Shown here in pieces: positions 1 to 7,367 of a stretch of 64,000 nt of DNA. This DNA comes from Actinomycetes bacterium (GTDB taxonomy: Bacteria; Actinomycetota; Actinomycetes; Actinomycetales; Microbacteriaceae). The stretch spans positions 1 to 64,000 of the forward strand of contig JAEYVZ010000049.1 of assembly GCA_023431405.1 (NCBI GenBank). Reading direction: 5' to 3'. The notes beneath the pieces are model-generated. The model had not been told where the DNA came from, searched no databases, and saw only the letters and a program-made list of their open reading frames with translations. The position numbers and the translations under genes were made by a program. Every line of letters starts with the position of its first letter. Positions within the stretch are counted from its first letter, which is position 1.

Positions 1-479
1 AGCTCGCCGCGAGCGGGCTGCTGGACCCCGCGAGCTCCCTGGTGGTCGGCGAGGCGGCATGGGCCGCGCTGACGGCGGGCGGCGCCGGCGAGGTCCCCGC
101 CGGGCTGCAGCAGCTCGACCTACGCGACGCGCTGGGACCGGCGGGTGCGCCCGCGTCCGAGCAGGAGCGTGCCCTCGTCGAGAGCGAGCTGACCGCGACC
201 CTGCGGGAGGTGCTCGACGACGCCGAGGAGGTCGCCACGATCACGCAGGACCCGCTGGGCGAACGCGTCCTGCGGGACCTCGGCGCGGCCTGGTACCGCG
301 TGCAGCTGGCTCGCCGGTTCCACAACGAGGCGGTGGCGCAGACCCAGCGCGTGCGCCGCGGGGTGCTCGTGCGCGCGCTGCGGCTGGCCGGGCGGGCGCC
401 CGAGCCGCGCACGCTCGAGCTCGACGACGCGTGGCCCGCGGGTCTCGCGCGGCCGGGGGAGCACGCGCGCGCGTCGTGA
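1..479 (+). CDS. C-terminal part of a conserved actinobacterial protein (LemA/Rv2609c-like tail)
   Basis: The reading frame is open from base 3 and ends at TGA 477-479, so the start lies outside the window. About 158 residues are visible. They are rich in Ala, Arg and Leu with no clear membrane segment. The last 60 residues (WYRVQLARRFHNEAVAQT, then RRGVLVRALRLAGRAP) resemble the conserved tail of LemA-like/Rv2609c-type proteins that lie between the phosphatidylinositol mannoside genes and pdxS in many actinobacteria. That match is from memory of the family and not from a search. The position directly upstream of pdxS agrees with it. No function can be assigned from the tail. The gene is cut by the window edge and need not be broken. 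Confidence 0.6.
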   Translation, partial: LAASGLLDPASSLVVGEAAWAALTAGGAGEVPAGLQQLDLRDALGPAGAPASEQERALVESELTATLREVLDDAEEVATITQDPLGERVLRDLGAAWYRVQLARRFHNEAVAQTQRVRRGVLVRALRLAGRAPEPRTLELDDAWPAGLARPGEHARAS

Positions 480-549
480 CCGCGGCACGGCTCTCGCGAG
501 GACGTGTCCGTGTTGCGGGCGGTCCGTGAGGGTGCGTCCACGAACGACC

Positions 550-555
550 TAGGAT
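550..555 (+). promoter_or_regulatory. -10 box for pdxS-pdxT
   Basis: TAGGAT lies about 96 nt before the pdxS GTG, which gives a leader of roughly 90 nt. No good -35 is visible at 16-18 bp spacing. This is the usual TAGNNT form seen before many genes in this window. Confidence 0.45.
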
Positions 556-651
556 GAGACCGCCCCGACCACGGCGGCCGGCGTCGCGGTCCCGCCCTGG
601 TGCGGAGCACCCCCGCCGGGCGTCCCGAGACACGGATCGAAGAGGTCTGAC

Positions 652-1563
652 GTGACCGAGAACCCCCAGCCCACCGCTGCCGGCGAGGTCGGAACCGCGC
701 GGGTCAAGCGCGGCATGGCCGAGATGCTCAAGGGCGGCGTCATCATGGACGTCGTCACGCCCGAGCAGGCGAGGATCGCCGAGGACGCCGGCGCCGTCGC
801 CGTCATGGCGCTCGAACGTGTGCCCGCTGACATCCGGGCTGAAGGCGGGGTCTCCAGAATGAGCGACCCCGACATGATCGACGGCATCATCGAGGCCGTA
901 TCGATCCCTGTGATGGCCAAGGCGCGCATCGGACACTTCGTCGAGGCCCGCGTGCTGCAGGAGCTCGGCGTCGACTACATCGACGAGTCCGAAGTGCTCT
1001 CGCCCGCCGACTACGTGAACCACATCGACAAGTGGGACTTCACCGTCCCCTTCGTGTGCGGCGCGACCAACCTCGGTGAAGCGCTGCGCCGGATCAACGA
1101 AGGCGCGGCGATGATCCGCTCGAAGGGCGAGGCGGGAACCGGCGACGTGTCCGAGGCGACCAAGCACATCCGCAAGATCACGAGCGAGATCAACACTCTT
1201 CGCAGCATGACCAAAGACGAGCTCTACGTCGCCGCGAAAGAGCTCCAGGCCCCCTACGAGCTCGTGGCCGAGGTTGCCGAGACCGGCGCCCTCCCCGTCG
1301 TGCTGTTCGTCGCCGGCGGCGTCGCCACCCCCGCCGATGCGGCGATGATGATGCAGCTGGGTGCCGACGGCGTCTTCGTGGGCTCCGGCATCTTCAAGAG
1401 CGGAAACCCGGCCCAGCGCGCCGCCGCCATCGTGAAGGCGACGACGTTCCACGATGATCCCGCCGTCATCGCCGAGGTCTCCCGAGGACTCGGCGAAGCC
1501 ATGGTGGGAATCAACGTCGCCGACCTCCCTGCGCCTCACCGCCTCGCCGAGCGTGGCTGGTAA
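652..1563 (+). CDS. pdxS: Pyridoxal 5'-phosphate synthase, lyase subunit PdxS
   Basis: PdxS condenses ribose 5-phosphate, glyceraldehyde 3-phosphate and ammonia into pyridoxal 5'-phosphate; PdxT supplies the ammonia. The 303-residue length is normal for this (beta/alpha)8-barrel that forms dodecamers. The two lysines that carry the intermediates in the family are present: Lys90 in PVMAKARIGHF and Lys158 in IRSKGEAGTGDV, each nine residues later than in the Bacillus enzyme because of a longer N-terminus. The start is GTG 652, preceded by AGAGG. It overlaps pdxT by 11 nt, so the two are co-translated. The organism therefore uses the deoxyxylulose-independent route for vitamin B6. Confidence 0.98.
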   Translation: MTENPQPTAAGEVGTARVKRGMAEMLKGGVIMDVVTPEQARIAEDAGAVAVMALERVPADIRAEGGVSRMSDPDMIDGIIEAVSIPVMAKARIGHFVEARVLQELGVDYIDESEVLSPADYVNHIDKWDFTVPFVCGATNLGEALRRINEGAAMIRSKGEAGTGDVSEATKHIRKITSEINTLRSMTKDELYVAAKELQAPYELVAEVAETGALPVVLFVAGGVATPADAAMMMQLGADGVFVGSGIFKSGNPAQRAAAIVKATTFHDDPAVIAEVSRGLGEAMVGINVADLPAPHRLAERGW

Positions 1564-2146
1564 CCCGCGGATCGGTGTGCTCGCACTCCAGGGCGACGTG
1601 CGCGAGCACCTCCGAGTCCTGCGGTCGCTCGGCGCCGACGCGCGAACGGTGAGGCGCCCCGAGGAGCTCGCCGCTGTCGAGGGGCTCGTGATTCCGGGCG
1701 GGGAATCGAGCGTCATCGACAAGCTCGCCCGCGCCTTCGGTATGCAGGACCCCGTGCGCCGCGCGATCGCCGACGGGATGCCGATGTACGGCACCTGTGC
1801 GGGGCTCATCCTCCTCGCCGACCGCATCACCGACGGCATCGCCGGCCAGGAGACGTTCGGCGGCATGGATGTGACCGCGCAGCGCAACGCATTCGGCAGC
1901 CAGGTCGACTCATTCGAGACAGACCTCGCCGTCGCCGCCGTCGGTGAGCCGCCCGTGCACGCCGTGTTCATCCGGGCACCCGCCGTCGTGGAGACGGGCG
2001 CCGGAGTCGAGACCCTCGCGGCGCTCGACGACGGCCGGATCGTCGCGGTCCGGCAGGGCCCCCTCATGGCGACGGCGTTCCACCCGGAGGTCACCGGCGA
2101 GCGACGGTTCCACCAGCTCTTCGTCGATTCGGTGCGCGCCGCCTGA
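1553..2146 (+). CDS. pdxT: Pyridoxal 5'-phosphate synthase, glutaminase subunit PdxT
   Basis: This class I glutamine amidotransferase hydrolyses glutamine and channels the ammonia to PdxS. The start chosen is GTG 1553, inside the end of pdxS. It gives 197 residues beginning MAGNPRIGVLALQGDVREH, which matches the usual N-terminus IGVLALQGD. An in-frame ATG further upstream at 1454 would add 33 residues encoded inside pdxS and is unlikely. The catalytic triad is visible: Cys82 in YGTCAGL, His177 and Glu179 in FHPEVTG. The family motif PGGESS is at 48-53. The gene ends 20 nt before the end of the opposing decarboxylase gene. Confidence 0.97.
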   Translation: MAGNPRIGVLALQGDVREHLRVLRSLGADARTVRRPEELAAVEGLVIPGGESSVIDKLARAFGMQDPVRRAIADGMPMYGTCAGLILLADRITDGIAGQETFGGMDVTAQRNAFGSQVDSFETDLAVAAVGEPPVHAVFIRAPAVVETGAGVETLAALDDGRIVAVRQGPLMATAFHPEVTGERRFHQLFVDSVRAA

Positions 2147-2166
2147 TCCGGCCCGGAGGTGCGCGC

Positions 2167-3537
2167 TCAAAGAGCCTCCGCGAGGCGAGCGATCGCGCCC
2201 ACCGTGCGGTCGATGTCGTCGTCGGTCGTGGCCCACGAAGACACCGAGCAGCGCAGCACCGCTCTGTCCCGCCACGTCGCACCGGTGAGAGCGGCCGTGC
2301 CGTCGGCGAGGATCGCCTCACCGAGAGCGCGCGTGCGTCGATCGTCTGCCAGATGGAACATCACCTGCGTGTACACGGGGTCGACGACGACGGTCACGCC
2401 GGGGACGCCGCGCAGTCCGTCCGCCATCCGCACCGTGTGTCGATGGAGCCGGGAGACGAGCTCGGCCACCCCCTCGCGTCCGAGACTCCGCAGCGCCGCC
2501 CACACCGGAACACCTCGAGCGCGACGCGACAGCTCAGGTCCGACATCCCACGGATCGAAGGTCGCGTACATGAGGTAGTCGCCGCCCGTACGGAACATCG
2601 CGATCGCGTCGGCGGGATCGCGCACGATCGCCATCCCACAGTCGTAGGGGACGTTCAGTGTCTTGTGGGCGTCCGTCGTCCAGGAGTCGGCGGATGCGGC
2701 GGCGGCCGTGAGGTGTCGGAGCCCCGGCGACGCGGCGGCCCACAGCCCGAACGCGCCGTCGATGTGCACCCACGCCTCGCGCTCCCTCGCGAGCGGAATC
2801 AGTTCTGTGAACGGATCGAAGGCCCCGGAGTGCACTTCACCCGCTTGCAGGCACACGATCAGCGGATCGTCCCCGCACGCCGACAGCGCATTCGCGAGCC
2901 CGTCGGGGGTCATCCGCCCCGCATCGTCCGAGCGGGCCACGACCAACTCGTCGGCTCCTATCCCGCACAGACGAGCGGCGCGATCGACGGATCCGTGTCG
3001 ATCGCCGCCGACGACGAGCCGCACCGGGGGAGCGCCCCGCAGTCCTGAGGTCGTCAGATCCCACCCCGCACGACGAAGGACGGCGTGCTGTGCCGTAGCG
3101 ATGCACACGAAGTTCGACACCTGGGCGCCCGTGACGAAACCGACGGCGGCGGTGTCCGGCAGCCCCAGCAGTTCGCACACCCAGCGGCCCGCCGTGCGCT
3201 CCACGGCCACGGTGGCCGTGGTCATGGTGCTCGATCCCGAGTTCTGGTCCCATGCCGACACGAGCCAGTCCGACGCCAACGCCGCCGGCAGCGTCGCTCC
3301 GATGACGAAACCGAAGAAGCGGCTTCCTGGAATGGCCACCAGACCCGGGTCGGCGCGTTCGGCGAGCTCCGCCACGACTGCCGCCGCATCCTCGCCGACG
3401 TCCGGGATCGGGCCGCCGAACGCCCGGAGCATGTCGTCCAGCGCCGCACGCGGCCAGACGGGACGGTCATCCAGGGTGTCGAAGAAGCGCAGGGCTGCGG
3501 CATGCGCGGCGTCCAGCGCGCGTCGTCTGTCATCCAT
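2167..3537 (-). CDS. Group II pyridoxal-dependent decarboxylase (aromatic-amino-acid decarboxylase-like)
   Basis: A 456-residue fold-type I PLP enzyme of the DDC/GAD superfamily, which decarboxylates an aromatic or other amino acid; the substrate cannot be read from the sequence. The Schiff-base lysine is Lys292 in TTDAHKTLNVPYDCG. Asp260 in VHIDGAFGLW should contact the pyridine nitrogen, and His181 in GGDRHGSVD is placed like the ring-stacking histidine. The ATG at 3537 is preferred. An in-frame start at 3573 would add 12 residues unlike the family and would lie upstream of a possible -10 box (TATCTG on the minus strand, 3565-3570). It runs convergently with pdxST, whose product is its cofactor, and diverges from yebC. 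An alternative label is a tyrosine/DOPA-decarboxylase-like aminotransferase homologue. Confidence 0.85.
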   Translation of the reverse strand: MDDRRRALDAAHAAALRFFDTLDDRPVWPRAALDDMLRAFGGPIPDVGEDAAAVVAELAERADPGLVAIPGSRFFGFVIGATLPAALASDWLVSAWDQNSGSSTMTTATVAVERTAGRWVCELLGLPDTAAVGFVTGAQVSNFVCIATAQHAVLRRAGWDLTTSGLRGAPPVRLVVGGDRHGSVDRAARLCGIGADELVVARSDDAGRMTPDGLANALSACGDDPLIVCLQAGEVHSGAFDPFTELIPLAREREAWVHIDGAFGLWAAASPGLRHLTAAAASADSWTTDAHKTLNVPYDCGMAIVRDPADAIAMFRTGGDYLMYATFDPWDVGPELSRRARGVPVWAALRSLGREGVAELVSRLHRHTVRMADGLRGVPGVTVVVDPVYTQVMFHLADDRRTRALGEAILADGTAALTGATWRDRAVLRCSVSSWATTDDDIDRTVGAIARLAEAL

Positions 3538-3655
3538 GGTCTGAGGTGGCCGGGCGGGCCGCGTCAGATACACCGCGCGGCGAGGCGGTGTCCTCTGCCG
3601 CCGCGCCGATCGGCCGGGCGATCGCGGTTTCCACTGAGGGGGCCACCGATCCCTT

Positions 3656-3661
3656 TAGACT
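3656..3661 (+). promoter_or_regulatory. -10 box for yebC (leaderless type)
   Basis: TAGACT ends 7 nt before the yebC ATG at 3669. Transcription would start at or next to the A of the start codon, so a leaderless mRNA is expected. There is no Shine-Dalgarno sequence before the ATG. Confidence 0.55.
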
Positions 3662-3668
3662 GGAATCT

Positions 3669-4427
3669 ATGTCCGGACACTCAAAATGGGCGACGACGAA
3701 GCACAAGAAGGCCGTGATCGACGCGCGCCGTGCGAAGTCGTGGGCCAAGCTCATCAAGAACATCGAAGTCGCCGCGAAGCTCGGCGGGCCGGATCTCCAG
3801 GGCAACCCCACGCTCTTCGACGCCGTGCTGAAGGCGAAGAAGACCTCCGTCCCGAAAGACAACATCGACCGCGCCATCAAGCGTGGGGCGGGCATCGGCG
3901 GCGAGTCGGTCGAATACTCGTCGATCATGTACGAGGGGTACGGACCGAATGGCGTCGCGCTCATGATCGAGTGTCTGACCGATAACAAGAACCGTGCCGC
4001 CGCGGAGGTCCGCACCGCGCTCTCCCGCAACGGCGGCACGCTCGCCGACCCGGGTTCGGTCGCCTACAACTTCCACCGCAAGGGCGTCATCGTCGTCTCC
4101 GGCGAAGGAACGACGGAGGACGACGTGATGCTCGCCGCCTTGGAGGCCGGCGCCGAGGAGATCGAACCGCACGCCCAGGGCTACGAAGTCATCACCGACC
4201 CGTCCGAACTCGTCGCGGTGCGCACGGCGATCCAGGAGGCGGGCATCGAATACGAGTCGGCCGACGTCGAGTTCGTGCCGTCGCTGAAGGTCGAGATCGA
4301 TGCCGAGACGGCCCGCAAGATCTTCCGGCTCATCGACGCGCTCGAAGACAGCGACGACGTGCAGAACGTCTTCAGCAACTTCGACCTCACCCCTGAGGTG
4401 CAGGCCGAGCTCGAAGCGGACGACTGA
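3669..4427 (+). CDS. yebC: YebC/PmpR family DNA-binding regulator
   Basis: A 252-residue YebC-family protein. These are cytoplasmic proteins; some bind DNA as regulators and others act in translation at difficult sequences. The start at ATG 3669 gives the invariant N-terminus MSGHSKWATTKHKKAVIDARR. An in-frame ATG at 3546 would add 41 poorly conserved residues and is rejected. Other conserved parts are KAKKTSVPKDNIDRAIKRGAG and the segment GGTLADPGSVAYNFHRKGVI. It is the usual neighbour of ruvCAB in actinobacteria, 63 nt ahead of ruvC. A leaderless -10 box precedes it. Whether it regulates ruv genes here is not shown. Confidence 0.95.
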   Translation: MSGHSKWATTKHKKAVIDARRAKSWAKLIKNIEVAAKLGGPDLQGNPTLFDAVLKAKKTSVPKDNIDRAIKRGAGIGGESVEYSSIMYEGYGPNGVALMIECLTDNKNRAAAEVRTALSRNGGTLADPGSVAYNFHRKGVIVVSGEGTTEDDVMLAALEAGAEEIEPHAQGYEVITDPSELVAVRTAIQEAGIEYESADVEFVPSLKVEIDAETARKIFRLIDALEDSDDVQNVFSNFDLTPEVQAELEADD

Positions 4428-4478
4428 CCGCATTCGGTGCCCCCGCGTTTCGAAGAGCGGATGCCGCGTCCCACCGCA

Positions 4479-4484
4479 TAGCGT
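4479..4484 (+). promoter_or_regulatory. -10 box for ruvC (leaderless type)
   Basis: TAGCGT ends 6 nt before the GTG of ruvC. The purine-rich GAGGGA that follows touches the start codon directly, so it cannot work as a normal ribosome binding site. Confidence 0.45.
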
Positions 4485-4490
4485 GAGGGA

Positions 4491-5054
4491 GTGGCATCCG
4501 CTCTTCGCGTTCTGGGCATAGACCCCGGGCTGACCCGCTGCGGCGTCGGCGTCGTCGATGTGCGTGCCGACCGTTCCGCGTCTCTCGTGCACGTGGGTGT
4601 GGTCCGGAGCGAGAGCACGGCGCCGATTCATGAGCGGCTCGCGGTGATCGCCGCGGGCCTTCGCGAGATCGTCGATTCGCTCCGTCCGGACGTCGTCGCG
4701 GTGGAGCGTGTGTTCGCTCAGCACAACCGCCAGACGGTCATGGGCACCGCCCAGGCCAGCGGCATCGCCCTTCTCATCGCGGGGGAGCGAGGCCTCCCCG
4801 CGGCCACCCATACGCCGTCGGAGGTGAAGGCCGCGATCACGGGCTACGGTGCCGCCGACAAGCGCCAGGTGCAGGCGATGGTCGCCCGGGTGCTGCGTCT
4901 GGACGCACTGCCGCAGCCGGCGGACGCCGCCGACGCTCTCGCCATCGCTCTGTGCCATGCCTGGCGCCGCGGCACCTCGCCCGCCGCCGCGAACGGGACG
5001 CTCACGCCTGCGCAGCAGCGCTGGGCCGACGCGGAACGGCTGGCGCGACGCTGA
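4491..5054 (+). CDS. ruvC: Crossover junction endodeoxyribonuclease RuvC
   Basis: RuvC is the dimeric, magnesium-dependent resolvase that nicks Holliday junctions moved by RuvAB. The protein has 187 residues. The four acidic active-site residues are present with family spacing: Asp11 in LGIDPGLTRCG, Glu72 in VAVERVF, and Asp145 and Asp148 in DAADALA. The start is GTG 4491, placed right after a TAGCGT box, which suggests a leaderless transcript. ruvA starts 75 nt downstream from its own -10 box, so the ruv genes seem to have internal promoters besides any readthrough. Confidence 0.97.
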   Translation: MASALRVLGIDPGLTRCGVGVVDVRADRSASLVHVGVVRSESTAPIHERLAVIAAGLREIVDSLRPDVVAVERVFAQHNRQTVMGTAQASGIALLIAGERGLPAATHTPSEVKAAITGYGAADKRQVQAMVARVLRLDALPQPADAADALAIALCHAWRRGTSPAAANGTLTPAQQRWADAERLARR

Positions 5055-5117
5055 CCCTCACCGTCGCGCTGGTGTGACCGTTCGCGTGTCGGTCGAACAA
5101 ATGTCCGAACGCTCGCC

Positions 5118-5123
5118 TAGGCT
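5118..5123 (+). promoter_or_regulatory. -10 box for ruvA (leaderless type)
   Basis: TAGGCT ends 6 nt before the ruvA ATG at 5130. No ribosome binding site lies between them, so the ruvAB transcript from here should be leaderless. Confidence 0.5.
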
Positions 5124-5129
5124 CGCCTC

Positions 5130-5780
5130 ATGATCTCCTCGCTTCGGGGCCGCGTGCTCCACCTCGATGCCGAAACCGTCGTGATCGACGTCGGCGGGGT
5201 CGGCTTCGCCGTGGCAGTCACCCCGCAGCTGGCGCGTGAGTTCCACGTCGGCGACGAGATCGTCCTCCACACGACGCTCATCGTGCGAGAAGATGCGCTG
5301 TCGCTCTACGGATTCCGTGAACGCGAAGAGCTCACCGTCTTCAGCCAGCTGCTGGGAGTGTCGGGGGTCGGCCCCAAGTCCGCCATCGGGGTGCTGGCTT
5401 CGCTGACGGTGCACCAGATCGCCGAGGCAGTCGCCGCAGAAGACGACGCGCCGTTCCGCCGTGTCTCGGGCATCGGCCCCAAGACCGCCAAGCTGATCGT
5501 CGTTCAGCTCGCCGGCAAGCTCACCGTGCCGTCGACATCGTCCGCACGGGGCCCCTCCGCAGCCTCGGGCGCCATCGCGGCTCAGGTGGTCACTGCACTG
5601 ATCGGCCTCGGCTGGAACGAACGTGTATCGACGGAGGCTGTCGCAGCGATCACTCCGAGCGCGGGCGCCGACGAACGCGCGTCCGTGCCCGCTCTCCTCA
5701 AGCGCGCCCTCGCCCATCTCGGACCTGCCCGAGTCGACCAGGGTGCTGCGGCGGGAACCAGGGAGCAGCCGCGTGGGTGA
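5130..5780 (+). CDS. ruvA: Holliday junction DNA helicase subunit RuvA
   Basis: RuvA binds four-way junctions as a tetramer and loads the RuvB motor. The 216-residue protein has the N-terminal OB-fold (MISSLRGRVLHLDAE onward), then two helix-hairpin-helix motifs at GVSGVGPKSAIGVLA and VSGIGPKTAKLIVVQLAGK that hold the DNA backbone. A linker follows, then a C-terminal RuvB-binding domain starting near AQVVTALIGLGWNE. The last 8 nt overlap the ruvB start, so the subunits are translationally coupled. Confidence 0.97.
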   Translation: MISSLRGRVLHLDAETVVIDVGGVGFAVAVTPQLAREFHVGDEIVLHTTLIVREDALSLYGFREREELTVFSQLLGVSGVGPKSAIGVLASLTVHQIAEAVAAEDDAPFRRVSGIGPKTAKLIVVQLAGKLTVPSTSSARGPSAASGAIAAQVVTALIGLGWNERVSTEAVAAITPSAGADERASVPALLKRALAHLGPARVDQGAAAGTREQPRG

Positions 5781-6810
5781 GGCGCACGACCCGGCTGTCG
5801 CCGAGGACGACACGGAGCTCGCGGTAGAGGGCGCCCTCCGGCCGATGTCGCTGGCGGAGTTCGTCGGTCAGCACAAGGTCCGTGGGCAGCTGCAGCTCCT
5901 GCTCGACGCGGCGCGCCTCCAACAGCGACCGCCCGACCACATTCTCCTGTCCGGGCCTCCCGGCCTCGGCAAGACCACGCTCGCGATGATCGTCGCGCAC
6001 GAGAGCGATCGGCCGCTCCGGATGTCGAGCGGGCCGGCCATCCAGCATGCGGGCGATCTCGCCGCGCTGCTGTCGAGCCTCGTCCCCGGTGAAGTGCTCT
6101 TCATCGACGAGATCCATCGGATGGCCCGGTCGGCGGAGGAGATGCTCTACCTGGCCATGGAGGACTTCCGCATCGACATCATGGTGGGCAAGGGGGCAGG
6201 AGCGACCAGCATCCCGCTCGACCTCGCACCGTTCACCCTCGTCGGCGCCACCACACGCTCCGGACTTCTGCCTAACCCGCTCCGCGATAGGTTCGGTTTC
6301 ACGGCCCACCTCGAGTACTACGAGGCGGGGGAGCTCGAGCAGGTCATCGCACGGTCTTCGAGCGTGCTGGGCATCGAGGTCCCGCCGCCTGCTCGCGCGG
6401 AGATCGCCCGCCGTTCCCGCGGCACGCCGCGCATCGCGAACCGTCTCCTGCGGCGTGTGCGCGACTACGTCATCGTCCACGGCGGCGCCGGCCTCGGGGG
6501 AGCCGCCACCGAGGCTCATGTCTCGTCCGCGCTGGATCTCTACGATGTCGATGAGATCGGTCTCGATCGCCTCGACCGTGCCGTGCTGGATGCGGTCGTC
6601 CGTCGGTTCCGCGGCGGACCCGTCGGTCTCAACACACTGGCCGTCACGGTAGGCGAGGAGGCGGAGACGATCGAATCGGTCGTCGAGCCCTACCTCGTGC
6701 GCATCGGTTTCCTCGGTCGCACCCCGCGCGGGCGCATCGCGACTCCCGAGGCATACGCGCACCTGCGAATTCCTCAGCCAGGCGGGGCGCTGAGGCTCGA
6801 TGACCTATAA
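5773..6810 (+). CDS. ruvB: Holliday junction branch migration DNA helicase RuvB
   Basis: The hexameric AAA+ motor of branch migration. GTG 5773 is chosen because it gives 345 residues, the family length, and overlaps ruvA by 8 nt. Walker A is GPPGLGKT at 61-68, Walker B is LFIDEIHRM, sensor 1 lies in LVGATTRSGLL, and the arginine finger is in NPLRDRFGF. A winged-helix DNA-binding domain ends the protein (GRTPRGRIATPEAY). The stop codon region carries the TATAAT box of the next operon, so ruvB closes the ruv unit. Confidence 0.97.
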   Translation: MGEAHDPAVAEDDTELAVEGALRPMSLAEFVGQHKVRGQLQLLLDAARLQQRPPDHILLSGPPGLGKTTLAMIVAHESDRPLRMSSGPAIQHAGDLAALLSSLVPGEVLFIDEIHRMARSAEEMLYLAMEDFRIDIMVGKGAGATSIPLDLAPFTLVGATTRSGLLPNPLRDRFGFTAHLEYYEAGELEQVIARSSSVLGIEVPPPARAEIARRSRGTPRIANRLLRRVRDYVIVHGGAGLGGAATEAHVSSALDLYDVDEIGLDRLDRAVLDAVVRRFRGGPVGLNTLAVTVGEEAETIESVVEPYLVRIGFLGRTPRGRIATPEAYAHLRIPQPGGALRLDDL

Positions 6811-6811
6811 T
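6806..6811 (+). promoter_or_regulatory. -10 box TATAAT for yajC-secD-secF
   Basis: A perfect TATAAT overlaps the stop codon of ruvB and lies 77 nt before the yajC ATG. No convincing -35 is seen at the proper distance. It should drive the Sec accessory operon with a leader of about 70 nt. Confidence 0.55.
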
Positions 6812-6888
6812 CGCTGAAGGCTCTCGCCCCTTTTCCTGTATTGCCGCACCCGGCGGCGTGCCACGTCGCGAAAGGCGTCCACAACTCC

Positions 6889-7332
6889 ATGGTCTTTGCA
6901 ACAACTCAGGGCGCTCAGCAGATGGATCCCGTCGCGTCGTTCTTCGCGCAGTACGGAATGCTGATCATTCTCCTCGCGCTCATCGTCTTCATGTTCTGGA
7001 GCTCCCGTCGTCGCACCCAGCGGATGAAGGCCGAGCAGGAGAGCAAGCAGCGCGCGATGGTCCCCGGAGCGAAGGTGCTCCTGCAGGGCGGGCTCTACGG
7101 CACCCTCGTGTCGTTCGACGCCGACGACCTGTCGCGTCCCGCGCTCGTCGCCCTCGCACCGGGCGTCGAGGTCGAGGTTCACAGCCAGGCCGTGCTGCGT
7201 GTCGTCGACGAAGACGAGAACGTCGAGGACGAGGCTGACGTTCCCTCCGACGACGCGGTCGACGCGCACGACGTCACCGCCACCCGTGCTGACGACGTGA
7301 CCCCCGACACGGACGACAAGCCCAAGGCCTGA
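6889..7332 (+). CDS. yajC: Preprotein translocase subunit YajC
   Basis: A small membrane partner of SecDF. The 147-residue form starts at ATG 6889; another in-frame ATG at 6922 (MDPVASFFAQYG) is also possible. One transmembrane helix (GMLIILLALIVFMFWSS) is followed by a basic stretch (SRRRTQRMKAEQ) that fits a cytoplasmic C-terminus, then the YajC domain with VPGAKVLLQGGLYGTLV. The last 40 residues are an acidic tail rich in Asp, Glu and Thr and are probably disordered. It sits 35 nt upstream of secD in the usual yajC-secD-secF order. Confidence 0.93.
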   Translation: MVFATTQGAQQMDPVASFFAQYGMLIILLALIVFMFWSSRRRTQRMKAEQESKQRAMVPGAKVLLQGGLYGTLVSFDADDLSRPALVALAPGVEVEVHSQAVLRVVDEDENVEDEADVPSDDAVDAHDVTATRADDVTPDTDDKPKA

Positions 7333-7367
7333 ATCCCTCTTCCCGTCGTTCACACCAAGGACTCTTC

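Noticed and set aside
1454..1552. Earlier start for pdxT
   Set aside because: It would lie inside pdxS and add residues unlike any PdxT; GTG 1553 matches the family N-terminus.
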